A stretch of 36,715 nt of DNA from CAYOEJ01 sp964403015 (GTDB taxonomy: Bacteria > Actinomycetota > Actinomycetes > Actinomycetales > Actinomycetaceae). The notes below the pieces were generated by a model. The model searched no databases. It had not been told where the DNA came from and worked only from the letters and a program-made list of their open reading frames with translations. Positions 16,251-25,565 of the stretch are shown here, piece after piece. The DNA is taken from the NCBI GenBank assembly GCA_964403015.1, contig CAYOEJ010000016.1:1-36715 (forward strand). Reading direction: 5' to 3'. The translations under genes and the position numbers were made by a program. Every line of letters starts with the position of its first letter. The first letter of the stretch is position 1.

Positions 16251-17710
16251 ACGACGAACTGAAAGCACTGCTTTCCTCACCACTCATCGCGGGCCCAGAT
16301 CCGAGCGTGGTTGACGACCTCGAACCGACTGGCGATCAAGATCCGACGAAGCAGCTTTTTGAGCAGTCTGAATTGGATCGACGCGTTGAGGAGATCTATC
16401 AGGAGATCATCAAGAGAGCGCCGGAGCATCAGGTTCAGCCCTCGATTTCGCGCGTGCAAGAGTGCCTCGACCTGATGGGCAATCCGCAGCGCGCCTACCG
16501 AGCCATCCATATCACGGGGACGAACGGTAAGACGTCGACTGCCAGAATTATCGAAGCGTTGCTGCGTGAGCGGGGACTTCGTACAGGCCGTTTCACTTCG
16601 CCGCACCTGAATTCTGTTCGGGAACGTATTTCGATCGACGGCGAGGCGATCCCTCCTGCTGATTTCGTGCAGGCATGGGAAGACGTCGAACCGTTCATCG
16701 CGATGGTCGACGCCAAGGGCGGCCCCCAGATGTCGTTCTTCGAAGTGTTTACGGTGATGGCATATTCGGCTTTCGCCATGGCGCCGGTTGATGTGGCCGT
16801 GGTTGAGGTCGGAATGGGTGGACGCTGGGACGCCACGAACGTCATCGATGCAGACGTCGCTGTGCTCATGACCGTTGCCGCTGACCATGAAAAGTGGTTG
16901 GGCTACGAACTCACAGAGATTGCCACGGAAAAGCTTGGCATTGTCAAAGAAGGCGCAACTCTCGTTTCTGCGCGCCAGAACGACGACGTCCGCGAACTGG
17001 TACTTGAGAGAGTACGTGCACAGAAAGCAACGCTCATCGAAGCGGGGCCGAAGCTTCAGGTGCTCGCCCGCGAGACCGCCGTCGGCGGACAAATGATTAC
17101 CATCCAGACGCCGTCGGCGATTTACGAAGACGTCCCGCTTGCGATGCTTGGCGCCTACCAAGCGGAAAATGCGGCAGTTGCTCTTGCGGCGGTGGAATCC
17201 CTGTTTGGTGGGGGAGCGTTGAGTGCTGAGGTCGTGGAACATGCTCTGATGTCCACCACATCACCTGGGCGACTGGAGGTGGCGAAGTCCTCGCCGCTCA
17301 TCATCATTGACGCCGCACACAATCCCGCGGGTGCGGTGGCGACCCGCGAGGCGCTCGAGGAGTATTTCCCCGGGCCTCGCGTCGCAGTCTTTTCTGCGCT
17401 TGAAGACAAGAACGTGGACGGAATTCTTGCCGAGCTTGAGCCCGCGTTCGAGGCGATCGTGGTGACAGAAATCGACTCGGTTCGAGCCATGCCAACCTCA
17501 GACATCGCTGATATCGCTGCGGATGTGTTTGGAGAGGAGCGCGTCAGCGTCGAGGAGAATCTTGCCGAAGCGATCTCGCGCGCAGTGGACCTCGCCGAAA
17601 CGGCGGATCCCAACGCTATTGCGCCCGCCAGCGTGGTGGTGATCGGTTCAATCATGCTCGCGGCAGAGGCGCGAAAAGTTCTTGGAGTTGCTAAACCGGA
17701 CAACGCGTAA
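16247..17710 (+). CDS. folC: Dihydrofolate synthase / folylpolyglutamate synthase
   Basis: This Mur-ligase-family enzyme joins glutamate to dihydropteroate and extends the polyglutamate tail of folates. The 487-residue protein has the P-loop ITGTNGKTS (89-97), the SPHL motif (118-121) followed by VRERI, VGMGGRWDATN (a family signature for Mg/ATP binding) and DAAHNPAG in the C-terminal domain. It starts with GTG 16247, overlapping the ileS stop (GTGA), with GGAGA 8 nt upstream. The first 40 residues are an acidic extension of low conservation. The valS/ileS-folC association is common in actinobacteria. It is probably co-transcribed with ileS and so indirectly under T-box transcriptional context. 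Confidence 0.94.
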   Translation: MNDELKALLSSPLIAGPDPSVVDDLEPTGDQDPTKQLFEQSELDRRVEEIYQEIIKRAPEHQVQPSISRVQECLDLMGNPQRAYRAIHITGTNGKTSTARIIEALLRERGLRTGRFTSPHLNSVRERISIDGEAIPPADFVQAWEDVEPFIAMVDAKGGPQMSFFEVFTVMAYSAFAMAPVDVAVVEVGMGGRWDATNVIDADVAVLMTVAADHEKWLGYELTEIATEKLGIVKEGATLVSARQNDDVRELVLERVRAQKATLIEAGPKLQVLARETAVGGQMITIQTPSAIYEDVPLAMLGAYQAENAAVALAAVESLFGGGALSAEVVEHALMSTTSPGRLEVAKSSPLIIIDAAHNPAGAVATREALEEYFPGPRVAVFSALEDKNVDGILAELEPAFEAIVVTEIDSVRAMPTSDIADIAADVFGEERVSVEENLAEAISRAVDLAETADPNAIAPASVVVIGSIMLAAEARKVLGVAKPDNA

Positions 17711-17717
17711 TCGATAG

Positions 17718-17730
17718 TAGGCTCAGACTA
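17718..17730 (+). promoter_or_regulatory. -10 element for a probable leaderless ndk transcript
   Basis: TAGGCT (17718-17723, TANNNT) is followed by 6 nt and then the ndk ATG at 17730. No Shine-Dalgarno precedes the ATG. The promoter would allow ndk-dhaL-smc to be expressed apart from ileS-folC. Confidence 0.5.
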
Positions 17731-18146
17731 TGACTGATAAGACTTTGATTCTCGTTAAACCCGACGGCGTCCAGCGTGGCCTCGTGGGAGAAATACTGCG
17801 TCGCATCGAAGCAAAGGGCTACACGATTGTGGATCTGAAGATGGTGAACGCGAGTGAGGATCTGCTCGCGCAGCACTACAGGGAACACGCCGAGAAACCA
17901 TTTTTCCCCGAACTGGTGCATTATATGACGTCTGGCCCGGTGGTTGCTGGAATCGTTGAGGGCACGAGGGTCATTGAAGGCATTCGGTTCCTCAGCGGTG
18001 CGACTGATCCTACCGCCGCGCTGCCCGGCACAATTCGTGGCGATCTCGGACGGTCGTGGGAGACTGACGCCATTTACAACCTCATCCACTCGTCCGATAG
18101 CGCAGAGTCTGCCGAGCATGAAATATCGGTGTGGTTCGATGCTTGA
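17730..18146 (+). CDS. ndk: Nucleoside diphosphate kinase
   Basis: The 138-residue enzyme transfers the gamma-phosphate of ATP to nucleoside diphosphates through a phosphohistidine. Lys10 in LVKPDGV and catalytic His120 in YNLIHSSDS are present, with RGDLG (103-107) between them. The family normally has HGSDS; here Gly is replaced by Ser, a conservative change next to the active site. Length is normal. No ribosome-binding site is seen. Its end overlaps the dhaL start by 8 bases. Confidence 0.96.
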   Translation: MTDKTLILVKPDGVQRGLVGEILRRIEAKGYTIVDLKMVNASEDLLAQHYREHAEKPFFPELVHYMTSGPVVAGIVEGTRVIEGIRFLSGATDPTAALPGTIRGDLGRSWETDAIYNLIHSSDSAESAEHEISVWFDA

Positions 18147-18744
18147 CATAGCGTGGGCGAAAGAATGGACGCGCCAGATGGCACGGCTTGTGAGCGAGAA
18201 CCGAGAGTGGTTACTCGGGCTCGACCGCGCTATCGGCGACGGCGATCACGGCGAGAATCTTGACCGTGGCTTTCGTGACGCACTAAAGACCGAGAGCGAC
18301 GACGTTGCCACCTACCTTCGTGATCTTGCCATGGCACTGATTTCGAAAGTGGGCGGTGCCTCTGGTCCTCTTTATGGAACGGCTTTCCTTCGCATGGCTG
18401 AGGAAGCCGACGGCGACATCGACGGTGAGCGCCTGGCGGCAATGTTCCATGCCGGTGCCGAAGGCATCATGGCTCGTGGGCGCGCCGTGCAGGGTGAAAA
18501 GACCATGGTTGATGTTTGGGTGCCCGCGGCGCGGGCTGCACAAGAAGCGGGCCCGGACGTCGTCGACGTCTTGCGAGCCGCTGCGGCAGCTGCAGCTGAA
18601 GGTTCTGATGCCACGATCGATCTTGTCGCCACTAAGGGACGCGCAGCATATCTTGGCCCTCGTTCGGCAGGACACCGCGATCCTGGAGCGGCCTCAAGCG
18701 AACTGATTTTCCGCGCCGCCCTCGCTGCGGCAGTTAGCGACTGA
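18139..18744 (+). CDS. dhaL: DhaL-type kinase subunit (dihydroxyacetone kinase nucleotide-binding domain)
   Basis: The 201-residue protein matches DhaL, the ADP/ATP-binding subunit that phosphorylates dihydroxyacetone bound to DhaK. The metal-nucleotide motif is D29-R-A-I-G-D34-G-D36-H37-G, followed by KVGGASGPLYGTAF and GRAVQGEKTMVDVW, both typical of the family, and an ASSELIFRA C-terminus. ATG 18139 overlaps the ndk stop, implying translational coupling. Neither DhaK nor DhaM is adjacent, so the partner subunit must lie elsewhere or the protein serves another kinase reaction. A longer frame from 17944 runs antiregister through ndk and is not used. Smc starts 4 bases after its stop. Confidence 0.85.
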   Translation: MLDIAWAKEWTRQMARLVSENREWLLGLDRAIGDGDHGENLDRGFRDALKTESDDVATYLRDLAMALISKVGGASGPLYGTAFLRMAEEADGDIDGERLAAMFHAGAEGIMARGRAVQGEKTMVDVWVPAARAAQEAGPDVVDVLRAAAAAAAEGSDATIDLVATKGRAAYLGPRSAGHRDPGAASSELIFRAALAAAVSD

Positions 18745-18748
18745 GCCG

Positions 18749-21700
18749 GTGCATCTTAAGACCTTAACTTTGCGCGGCTTTAAGTCGTTCGCAACCGCGA
18801 CCACACTGCATTTCGAACCGGGCATCAACTGTGTTGTCGGCCCGAATGGCTCGGGTAAGTCGAACGTCGTCGACGCCCTATCGTGGGTGATGGGCGAGCA
18901 GGGCGCGAAGAACCTTCGTGGCGGGCAAATGGCGGACGTCATTTTCGCGGGCACGGCGAAGAGGCCGGCACTTGGTCGATCCGAAGTCTCGTTGACGATC
19001 GACAACACGGATGGTGCGCTTCCTATCGATTACAGCGAAGTGACCATCTCTCGAACGCTCTTTAGATCGGGCGGATCAGAGTACGCGATTAACGGTACTG
19101 CGTGCCGGTTGTTAGATATTCAAGAACTGCTCTCGGACACCGGCATGGGTCGGGAGATGCACGTGATCATCGGGCAAGGTCGCCTAGATGCGGTTCTCAC
19201 TGCCACCCCAGAAGATCGCCGCGGGTTCATTGAAGAAGCGGCAGGTGTGCTCAAGCACCGGCGTCGTAAAGAAAAGGCCCTTCGGAAACTCGAATCCATG
19301 CAGGGTAATCTCACCCGCATCGAGGATCTGACCGCGGAACTGCGCCGCCAGCTTGGGCCACTGGCTCGGCAAGCCGCCACCGCACGGCGTGCCCAAGTGA
19401 TTCAGCGCGACGTTTTCGACGCCCGTGCGCGTATTTTGGCTGACGACATCGCACAGGCTCAGGCGAGGGTCGAATCACAGGCGGTAGACGAAAAGAACCT
19501 TCTTGAACAACGGTCCCAGCTGCGCGCCCGGGTTGCGAAGGCCCGTGAGGACGTCGAGCGTCTGCAAGCCGAGGCTGATGCAGCCAGCCCGCATATCGCG
19601 TCGTTGACGGAGCAGTGGCAAAGACTTGGATCGCTCGTGGAGCGGTTCCGTTCGCTGTCGCAGCTAGCTGGCGAAAGAGAGCGCTCGCTGTCACAAACGG
19701 CGCCGAATGCGCATCGCGGGGAGTCACCAGAGCACATTCGAGAGCGTGCGGAGCAAGCACGTCAAGAAGAGGAAAAGCTCGGTGCGGAGGTTCGCGAAGC
19801 TGAAGATAGGCTGCGGCAAGTCATTGCAGAGCGTGAAGAGGCAGAAGCTGCAGAGCGTGAACTCGATTCGTCGCTCGCTTCTCTCAACAGGTCGCTGGCA
19901 GATAGGCGTGAGGCGGCGGCGCGACTTTCCGGTCAGATCGCCACGGCGAATTCCCGCATCGATGCCCTAAACTCCGAGCGTGAGCGCGTCATTGGTGCCG
20001 CTCGAGATGCCGAGAAGCGGGCTGCGCAGGCGCGTTCGCAGGTAGCGACTCTCGAACAGGACGTCGTTGCTTTCACGGACGGCGACGACACCGTCTCGAT
20101 CGCGCACGAAGAAGCTGCGCGCGAACTTCAAGAGGCAAAGGACGCCGTCGACACCGCTCGCAACTCCCTTGCACGCGCGCAGGCGGCTGCGGTGGAATGG
20201 CGAACGAAGGCCGCCACGCTCGAGCTCTCACTTGCGCCGGAAGATGCCACTGCCTGGGTGGTGGAAGATCATCGGTCGGGAGTGACCGGACTCGTTCGCG
20301 ACAAGATTACGATCGCACCCGGGTGGGAGGCGGCGCTCGAGGCGGCGCTTTCTGGTGCCGCCTCTGGAGCAGTTGTGACCGACGTCGATGCCGCGGTTGA
20401 CGCGCTACGTGCCGCCCGCGAAGCTGACGCCGGGCATCTAGAGCTACTTATTTCTGGCGGTATCGGTGAAGACGATGCGGTAGCGAGAAAAGCGTTGGCT
20501 GCGACGAAGCTGGGCGAGGAGTACGCGCGTCTCGCCACCGACGTCGTCACTGGTGATGATGAGGTAGCCGCTGCGGTGCGCGCCGTCGTCACGGGAACAG
20601 TGCTATGCGTTGACCTAGTGGCAGCACGGGAGTTGCTGGCAGTGGGAGCGCCGCGAGTTGCAACGTTGGCAGGCGACGTGCTTTCCGCAAACCGCGCGTG
20701 GGGCGGGGAAGCCCAACAGAGCGCAATTCTTGCTCGCCAAGCCACCTACGACGACGCCGTAGCCCAAGCGGCGAGCGCGGAGCAGGGCGAGGTTGAGGCT
20801 CGAGGGGCACTTTCGAAGGCAGAAGAGAAGTCGAGGGCGGCTCAAGAAGAACTCGACCAGGTTTCCACGCAGCTCAACGCGCGTGATTCGCAGTTGGCTG
20901 CGGTTACGGCGCAACTGGGTGTCCTGCGACAGTCGCTCAATTCCGCACAGAAGGAAGTCGAACGAAATACCGACCGCGTGACGCGCATCGATGTTGAGCT
21001 GGAGTCGAGGCGTGACGAGCTGGCGAATTTGACGGAGCAGCAGACGTCGCTCGACGACGAGCCAGAGGATCTGGCAGAGCGAGTTCGGGAGCTGACCTCG
21101 TCCCGTCAAGATTCGCATCAGAAGACGATTGCCGCTCGCAGTTCGGAGACTGAATCTCGTCTTGCCCTGCGGACTAGGGAAGAGCGACTTCGCGCCATTG
21201 CAGGCCGTGCAGATGCGCTCGAATCGAATGCGAAGGCCGTCGAAGCACGTATCGCGCAGGAAGAACGCGCAGCTATGCGCCGAGCAGAGGCCGCGACTGT
21301 GGCTGCCGGCGTCGGCGAAGAAGCTCTGCGGGCGTTACAGGTGACTCAAGAAGTCCTCAGCGCCGTGACCGCGGAACGAAGCGAAGCGGAAGCGGCGAGG
21401 TCATCGCGCGAAACAGATTTGTCCGGGGCGAGGCGTCATCTCGACATGCTCCAGTCTGAAGAGCGCGAGTTGGACGACCTCAATCACCGCCACGAACTTG
21501 CTCTCGCTGAGCTTCGCCTGAAATACGAACAGCTTGCGGCGCGGGCGATCGATGACATGGGAATGGAAGCCAAGACCCTCGTCAATGAATTCGGGCCACA
21601 TCTAATGGTCGACGATAAGCCCTTTGTTCGTGCGGAGCAGGAAAAGCGGTTGGTGCGTGCCGAGCGCGACCTGAACCGTCTTGGAAAGATCAATCCGCTC

Positions 21701-22285
21701 GCGCTCGAGGAGCATGCTGCACTCGAAGAGCGGCAAAAGTTCCTTTCTGAGCAGCTGCAGGATTTGCGGCGATCACGCGAGGATCTGTTGCAGATTGTTC
21801 GTGATATCGACGAGCGGGTGAACGAAGTGCTGACGAGCGCTTTCGCTGATGTCGCTCGCGAGTTTGAGGGTACATTCTCGCGCTTGTTCCCCGGGGGAGA
21901 AGGCCGACTCGTGCTGACCGAACCCGATTCCATTTTGACCACCGGAGTGGAGATTGAGGCGCGTCCGCCGGGTAAGCGTGTCAAGAGACTGTCGTTGCTG
22001 TCAGGTGGCGAGCGCTCGCTGACGGCCATCGCTTTCCTCGTGGCGATCTTCAAAGCACGTCCTTCACCGTTCTACGTGATGGATGAGGTTGAGGCCGCAC
22101 TGGATGATGTGAACCTGTCTCGGCTTCTCGACATCTTCAAAGAGTTGCAGGAAAGTTCCCAGCTACTTGTGATCACCCATCAGAAGCGCACGATGGAAAT
22201 TGCCGACGCACTGTATGGTGTGGCGATGCGCGAGGACGGCGTGACATCGGTGATTTCACAGCGCCTGAAAGACGTTATTCGGTAG
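18749..22285 (+). CDS. smc: Chromosome partition protein SMC
   Basis: This is the condensin ATPase that compacts and resolves the chromosome near the origin. The 1178-residue protein has Walker A GPNGSGKS (31-38), a Q-loop region, two long Glu/Arg/Ala-rich coiled coils, a hinge at about residues 500-650, and near the C-terminus the ABC signature LLSGGERSLTAIA and Walker B FYVMDEVEAALDD. Length is standard. The GTG at 18749 lies 4 bases after the dhaL stop with no clear Shine-Dalgarno, so coupling to dhaL is likely. Neither ScpA nor ScpB is in the window; in this phylum they usually lie elsewhere. The smc-ftsY-ffh order is widely conserved. Confidence 0.96.
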   Translation: MHLKTLTLRGFKSFATATTLHFEPGINCVVGPNGSGKSNVVDALSWVMGEQGAKNLRGGQMADVIFAGTAKRPALGRSEVSLTIDNTDGALPIDYSEVTISRTLFRSGGSEYAINGTACRLLDIQELLSDTGMGREMHVIIGQGRLDAVLTATPEDRRGFIEEAAGVLKHRRRKEKALRKLESMQGNLTRIEDLTAELRRQLGPLARQAATARRAQVIQRDVFDARARILADDIAQAQARVESQAVDEKNLLEQRSQLRARVAKAREDVERLQAEADAASPHIASLTEQWQRLGSLVERFRSLSQLAGERERSLSQTAPNAHRGESPEHIRERAEQARQEEEKLGAEVREAEDRLRQVIAEREEAEAAERELDSSLASLNRSLADRREAAARLSGQIATANSRIDALNSERERVIGAARDAEKRAAQARSQVATLEQDVVAFTDGDDTVSIAHEEAARELQEAKDAVDTARNSLARAQAAAVEWRTKAATLELSLAPEDATAWVVEDHRSGVTGLVRDKITIAPGWEAALEAALSGAASGAVVTDVDAAVDALRAAREADAGHLELLISGGIGEDDAVARKALAATKLGEEYARLATDVVTGDDEVAAAVRAVVTGTVLCVDLVAARELLAVGAPRVATLAGDVLSANRAWGGEAQQSAILARQATYDDAVAQAASAEQGEVEARGALSKAEEKSRAAQEELDQVSTQLNARDSQLAAVTAQLGVLRQSLNSAQKEVERNTDRVTRIDVELESRRDELANLTEQQTSLDDEPEDLAERVRELTSSRQDSHQKTIAARSSETESRLALRTREERLRAIAGRADALESNAKAVEARIAQEERAAMRRAEAATVAAGVGEEALRALQVTQEVLSAVTAERSEAEAARSSRETDLSGARRHLDMLQSEERELDDLNHRHELALAELRLKYEQLAARAIDDMGMEAKTLVNEFGPHLMVDDKPFVRAEQEKRLVRAERDLNRLGKINPLALEEHAALEERQKFLSEQLQDLRRSREDLLQIVRDIDERVNEVLTSAFADVAREFEGTFSRLFPGGEGRLVLTEPDSILTTGVEIEARPPGKRVKRLSLLSGGERSLTAIAFLVAIFKARPSPFYVMDEVEAALDDVNLSRLLDIFKELQESSQLLVITHQKRTMEIADALYGVAMREDGVTSVISQRLKDVIR

Positions 22286-22334
22286 GAGTTCGCACACACC
22301 GGCGTGCCCCGTATTGAAAATGGCGGGCCTCGGC

Positions 22335-22348
22335 TAAAGATAGGACTG
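22335..22348 (+). promoter_or_regulatory. -10 element for a probable leaderless small membrane protein
   Basis: TAAAGA (22335-22340), read within TAAAGAT, ends 6-7 nt before GTG 22348. No Shine-Dalgarno is present. Confidence 0.45.
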
Positions 22349-22809
22349 TGTGGCTTTCCGTTCTCATGATTTTCCTTATCCTCGCCATCGCACTCGGTGT
22401 GATCGCGTTGGTTCTTTCGTGGCGCCAACCGCAGGGCGGTATGACCAATTGGGTCCGCGAATCTGCCGAAGGGTGGAAGAAGGATCGCCTATCGACCGAT
22501 GCGTACGAAGTGCGTGTCGAAGAAACGGATCTTGGCGATGTCTTCAGTTCGTTTGAAGAGGGCGACGGATACCTCACCGCTGAAGAAATCAACGAGAACT
22601 TCATTGATTTCACCGCCTCACCAGGCGCGCAGAAGGTAGTCTCCGGCACTGAGCAGGTGTTCGAGCACGCCCGCCGGGCTGGCCTTAAGGGCGCCGAAGT
22701 TGCGAAGCAAAAGACTGCAGAAGCGAGGCGCCGAGTGGAGAAGCAGCGCGTAGCACGCCGCACCAGCGGGCATCCGGCGAAGGTCGAAAATACAGATTCA
22801 GCCGCCTGA
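22348..22809 (+). CDS. Hypothetical single-pass membrane protein between smc and ftsY
   Basis: No family was recognised. The 153-residue product begins with a strongly hydrophobic segment (about residues 2-24) ending in SWRQ, consistent with one N-terminal anchor and a cytoplasmic tail. The tail has an acidic part with FEEGDGYLTAEEINENF (69-85), which resembles the DG-x-I/L-x-x-x-E half of an EF-hand loop although its first position is Phe rather than Asp, then a basic Ala/Arg/Lys-rich C-terminus that may bind nucleic acid or the ribosome. GTG 22348 coincides with a leaderless-type promoter. Placement between smc and the SRP receptor suggests a role near membrane or chromosome, but that is only context. 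Confidence 0.7.
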   Translation: MWLSVLMIFLILAIALGVIALVLSWRQPQGGMTNWVRESAEGWKKDRLSTDAYEVRVEETDLGDVFSSFEEGDGYLTAEEINENFIDFTASPGAQKVVSGTEQVFEHARRAGLKGAEVAKQKTAEARRRVEKQRVARRTSGHPAKVENTDSAA

Positions 22810-22856
22810 AGCGAACGAGATAGCAATTCGAGGCGAGTTGCGCCAAACTGGATACC

Positions 22857-23972
22857 GTGTCGACTAACGAAATTATTATTCTTGTAGTATCCATCCTGAT
22901 CGCGCTGGGACTGATCGTCCTCGTCGTTCAGAAGTATCGCCGTTCGCAAACTCGCGAACTTCCATGGGAGAAGCCCGAGGTTGAATCACGCCGCGAGCTA
23001 GAACCGGACGTTCTCACCGTCGAGCCCGAATACGATGTGCCCGAATCGGTACCATCGCGAATGCAGCGCCTTCGCGCGCGTCTGGCGAGTTCAGGCGGTC
23101 TCGGTCAGGCACTTCTCGGCATTCTTTCCCGCGGCGAACTCTCTGTGTCGGACTGGGAGGAGATCGAAGAGACCCTCCTCATGGCCGATGTGGGCCTTGA
23201 CGCCACCACCGAGCTCATGGACAAGCTGCAGACAAAGGTCAAGGTCGAGGGCAGCAGCGAATCAGTACGCCAGTTCCTTCGCTCCGAACTCGTCGAACTT
23301 GTTAACCCGCACATGGACCGCTCGCTTAACCTTGAACCGGGCGTCGGCGACGACGGAGCACCGCACCCAGCGTCGATTCTCATGGTCGGTGTGAACGGTA
23401 CGGGCAAGACGACGACGGTGGGCAAGCTCGCCCGTCTCCTCGTCGCAGAAGATCAGAAGGTTTTGCTCGGCGCGGCCGATACGTTCCGTGCTGCAGCAGC
23501 AGACCAGCTCCAGACCTGGGGTGAGCGAGTCGGAGTCGACGTGGTTCGATCCGATCGCGAAGGTGCCGATCCGGCGTCGGTTGCATTCGAAACCGTCAAG
23601 GTTGGCCGCGAGCAAGGCGCGGACGTCGTCATCGTCGATACGGCGGGGCGCCTGCAGAACAAGGCTGGCCTCATGGATGAGCTCGGCAAGATCAAGCGGG
23701 TCATGGAGCGTCAGGCCCCCATTCGCGAGGTACTCCTCGTCCTCGATGCGACCACGGGCCAAAACGGTATGCGTCAGGCACAGGTGTTTGCCGAGGTAGC
23801 TGGCATCACGGGCATCGTGTTGACCAAGCTTGACGGAACCGCGAAGGGCGGCATTGTTATCTCTGTTCAGCGCGAGCTCGGCGTGCCGGTGAAGTTCGTC
23901 GGTTTGGGTGAGGGCCCGGATGATTTCGCGCCGTTCGTCGCGGAAGATTTCGTGGATTCACTTCTGTCGTAG
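22857..23972 (+). CDS. ftsY: Signal recognition particle receptor FtsY
   Basis: This membrane-bound SRP GTPase docks ribosome-SRP complexes at the translocon. The 371-residue protein has an N-terminal transmembrane helix (about 5-24), a short acidic linker replacing the long A domain of E. coli, then the NG domain: G1 GVNGTGKT (178-185), ADTFRAAAADQL, G3 DTAGRLQN (261-268) and G4 TKLDG (323-327). The single-helix anchor with short linker is typical of actinobacteria. GTG 22857 has no Shine-Dalgarno; CAAACT ends 7 nt before it, so it may be leaderless. The ffh gene for its partner follows directly. Confidence 0.95.
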   Translation: MSTNEIIILVVSILIALGLIVLVVQKYRRSQTRELPWEKPEVESRRELEPDVLTVEPEYDVPESVPSRMQRLRARLASSGGLGQALLGILSRGELSVSDWEEIEETLLMADVGLDATTELMDKLQTKVKVEGSSESVRQFLRSELVELVNPHMDRSLNLEPGVGDDGAPHPASILMVGVNGTGKTTTVGKLARLLVAEDQKVLLGAADTFRAAAADQLQTWGERVGVDVVRSDREGADPASVAFETVKVGREQGADVVIVDTAGRLQNKAGLMDELGKIKRVMERQAPIREVLLVLDATTGQNGMRQAQVFAEVAGITGIVLTKLDGTAKGGIVISVQRELGVPVKFVGLGEGPDDFAPFVAEDFVDSLLS

Positions 23973-23975
23973 AAT
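23970..23975 (+). promoter_or_regulatory. Candidate -10 of an ffh promoter
   Basis: TAGAAT overlaps the ftsY stop codon (TAG, 23970-23972). It would give a transcript starting about 25 bases before the ffh ATG. No convincing -35 is seen. Confidence 0.35.
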
Positions 23976-24006
23976 AGAAACCCGCTGGCCACTAAGAAAG
24001 TATTGA

Positions 24007-25548
24007 ATGTTTAACTCACTCTCCGATCGGATAACCGGTTCACTACGAAACCTGCGCAAGCAGGGGCGTCTGTCTGAAAAGGACGTCGAGGAAGTCATTG
24101 GCGAGATTCGTCGCGCGCTTTTGGACGCCGACGTCGCGCTGCCCGTCGTCCGTTCCTTTACGGCGTCGGTACGCGAGAAGGCCACGGGTGCGGTAGCTTC
24201 TCAGGCTCTGAATCCGGCTCAGCAGGTAGTGAAGATCGTCAACGACGAACTCATTGAGATTCTTGGTGGCGAAGCCCGTGAGATCAACTGGTCCAGCACA
24301 CCACCCACGGTGATCATGCTTGCCGGTCTCCAAGGTGCCGGTAAGACGACGCTTGCCGGAAAGCTCGGCCGTTGGCTTCGTGAAAACGGCCATCGCCCGC
24401 TCCTCGTAGCTTCGGACCTCCAGCGCCCGAACGCCGTTACCCAGCTCAAGGTGGTAGGCGAGCAGGCCGGCGTCGCAGTTTGGGCTCCCGAGCCCGGTAA
24501 CGGCATCGGAAACCCGGTGGAAGTCGCACGTTCGGCCATTCCACACGCACGCCAGAACAACTATGACGTGGTTGTGGTCGATACCGCGGGTCGCCTCGGT
24601 GTTGACGAAGAGATGATGCAACAGGCCCGCGATATTCGCGACGCCGTTCAGCCAGACGAAACCCTGTTCGTTCTCGACGCCATGATTGGTCAGGACGCTG
24701 TCAACACCTCGATCGCGTTCCGTGACGGCGTAGGATTCACCGGCGTTGTGCTGTCGAAGCTCGACGGCGACGCACGTGGTGGTGCGGCGCTGTCCGTTCG
24801 CGGCGTCACTGGTCAGCCGGTTCTTTTTGCCTCCACTGGTGAGAAGCTCGATGCGTTCGAGCGCTTCCACCCCGATCGCATGGCCTCGAGAATTCTCGAT
24901 ATGGGCGACATGCTCACCCTCATTGAGCAGGCCGAGCGCACATGGACCGAGGATCAGGCCGAAGACCTCGCCTCGAAGATTTCCGGTGGCGATTTCACCC
25001 TCGATGACTTCCTTGACCAGCTTGGGCAAATGCGCAAGATGGGCTCGATGAAGAAGATCATGGGCATGCTCCCGGGCATGGGGCAGTATCGCGACGCGAT
25101 CGAGGGTTTCGATGAGCGCGAAATTGATCGTCAAGAAGCCATCGTTCGTTCCATGACCAAGGCTGAGCGTGCCAACCCGAAGATTCTCAACGGCTCGCGT
25201 CGTCTGCGTATCGCCAAGGGTTCCGGCACCACGGTGACAGAAGTGAACGCGCTCATGGACCGCTTCGAGGCGGCCAAGAAGATGATGACGCAGATGAGCC
25301 GTGGTGGCGGCGTACCCGGTATGCCACAGATGCCCGGCATGCCCGGTCTCGGTGGCGGCTACACGAAGAAGCAAAACAAGAAGCAGAACAAGAAGCGCTC
25401 TGGATCGAAGAAGGGGCGCTCGGGTAATCCGGCTAAGCGCCGCCAGCAGGAGCTTCAGGCGAAGGAGCAGCGCAAGGGCAATGCTTTCCTCGCGCCCGAT
25501 GAGAAGCCTGATTTCGACGTCGATTCGCTGGCAAAATATCTGAAGTAA
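24007..25548 (+). CDS. ffh: Signal recognition particle protein Ffh (SRP54)
   Basis: This SRP GTPase binds 4.5S RNA and signal peptides emerging from ribosomes. The 513-residue protein has an N domain, G1 GLQGAGKT (107-114), ASDLQRPNAVTQL, G3 DTAGR (192-196), SKLDGDARGG, and a Met-rich M domain from about 320 (MGSMKKIMGMLPGMGQY, then the RNA-binding IVRSMTKAER and GSRRLRIAKGSG). The C-terminus is a Gly/Met linker and a very basic Lys/Arg/Asn tail (about 455-490). A weak AAGAAAG precedes ATG 24007. The SRP RNA gene is not in the window. Confidence 0.96.
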   Translation: MFNSLSDRITGSLRNLRKQGRLSEKDVEEVIGEIRRALLDADVALPVVRSFTASVREKATGAVASQALNPAQQVVKIVNDELIEILGGEAREINWSSTPPTVIMLAGLQGAGKTTLAGKLGRWLRENGHRPLLVASDLQRPNAVTQLKVVGEQAGVAVWAPEPGNGIGNPVEVARSAIPHARQNNYDVVVVDTAGRLGVDEEMMQQARDIRDAVQPDETLFVLDAMIGQDAVNTSIAFRDGVGFTGVVLSKLDGDARGGAALSVRGVTGQPVLFASTGEKLDAFERFHPDRMASRILDMGDMLTLIEQAERTWTEDQAEDLASKISGGDFTLDDFLDQLGQMRKMGSMKKIMGMLPGMGQYRDAIEGFDEREIDRQEAIVRSMTKAERANPKILNGSRRLRIAKGSGTTVTEVNALMDRFEAAKKMMTQMSRGGGVPGMPQMPGMPGLGGGYTKKQNKKQNKKRSGSKKGRSGNPAKRRQQELQAKEQRKGNAFLAPDEKPDFDVDSLAKYLK

Positions 25549-25565
25549 AAGGGCGCCTCTAGTCA

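Noticed and set aside
16495..17242. Several minus-strand open frames across folC and smc
   Set aside because: All overlap well-supported genes with intact motifs and lack start signals.
24020..24046. Sequence in the ffh start resembling the clpP1 leader inverted repeat
   Set aside because: The shared GATCGG-TAACCG part is coding sequence in ffh and the palindrome is broken there; similarity is probably chance.
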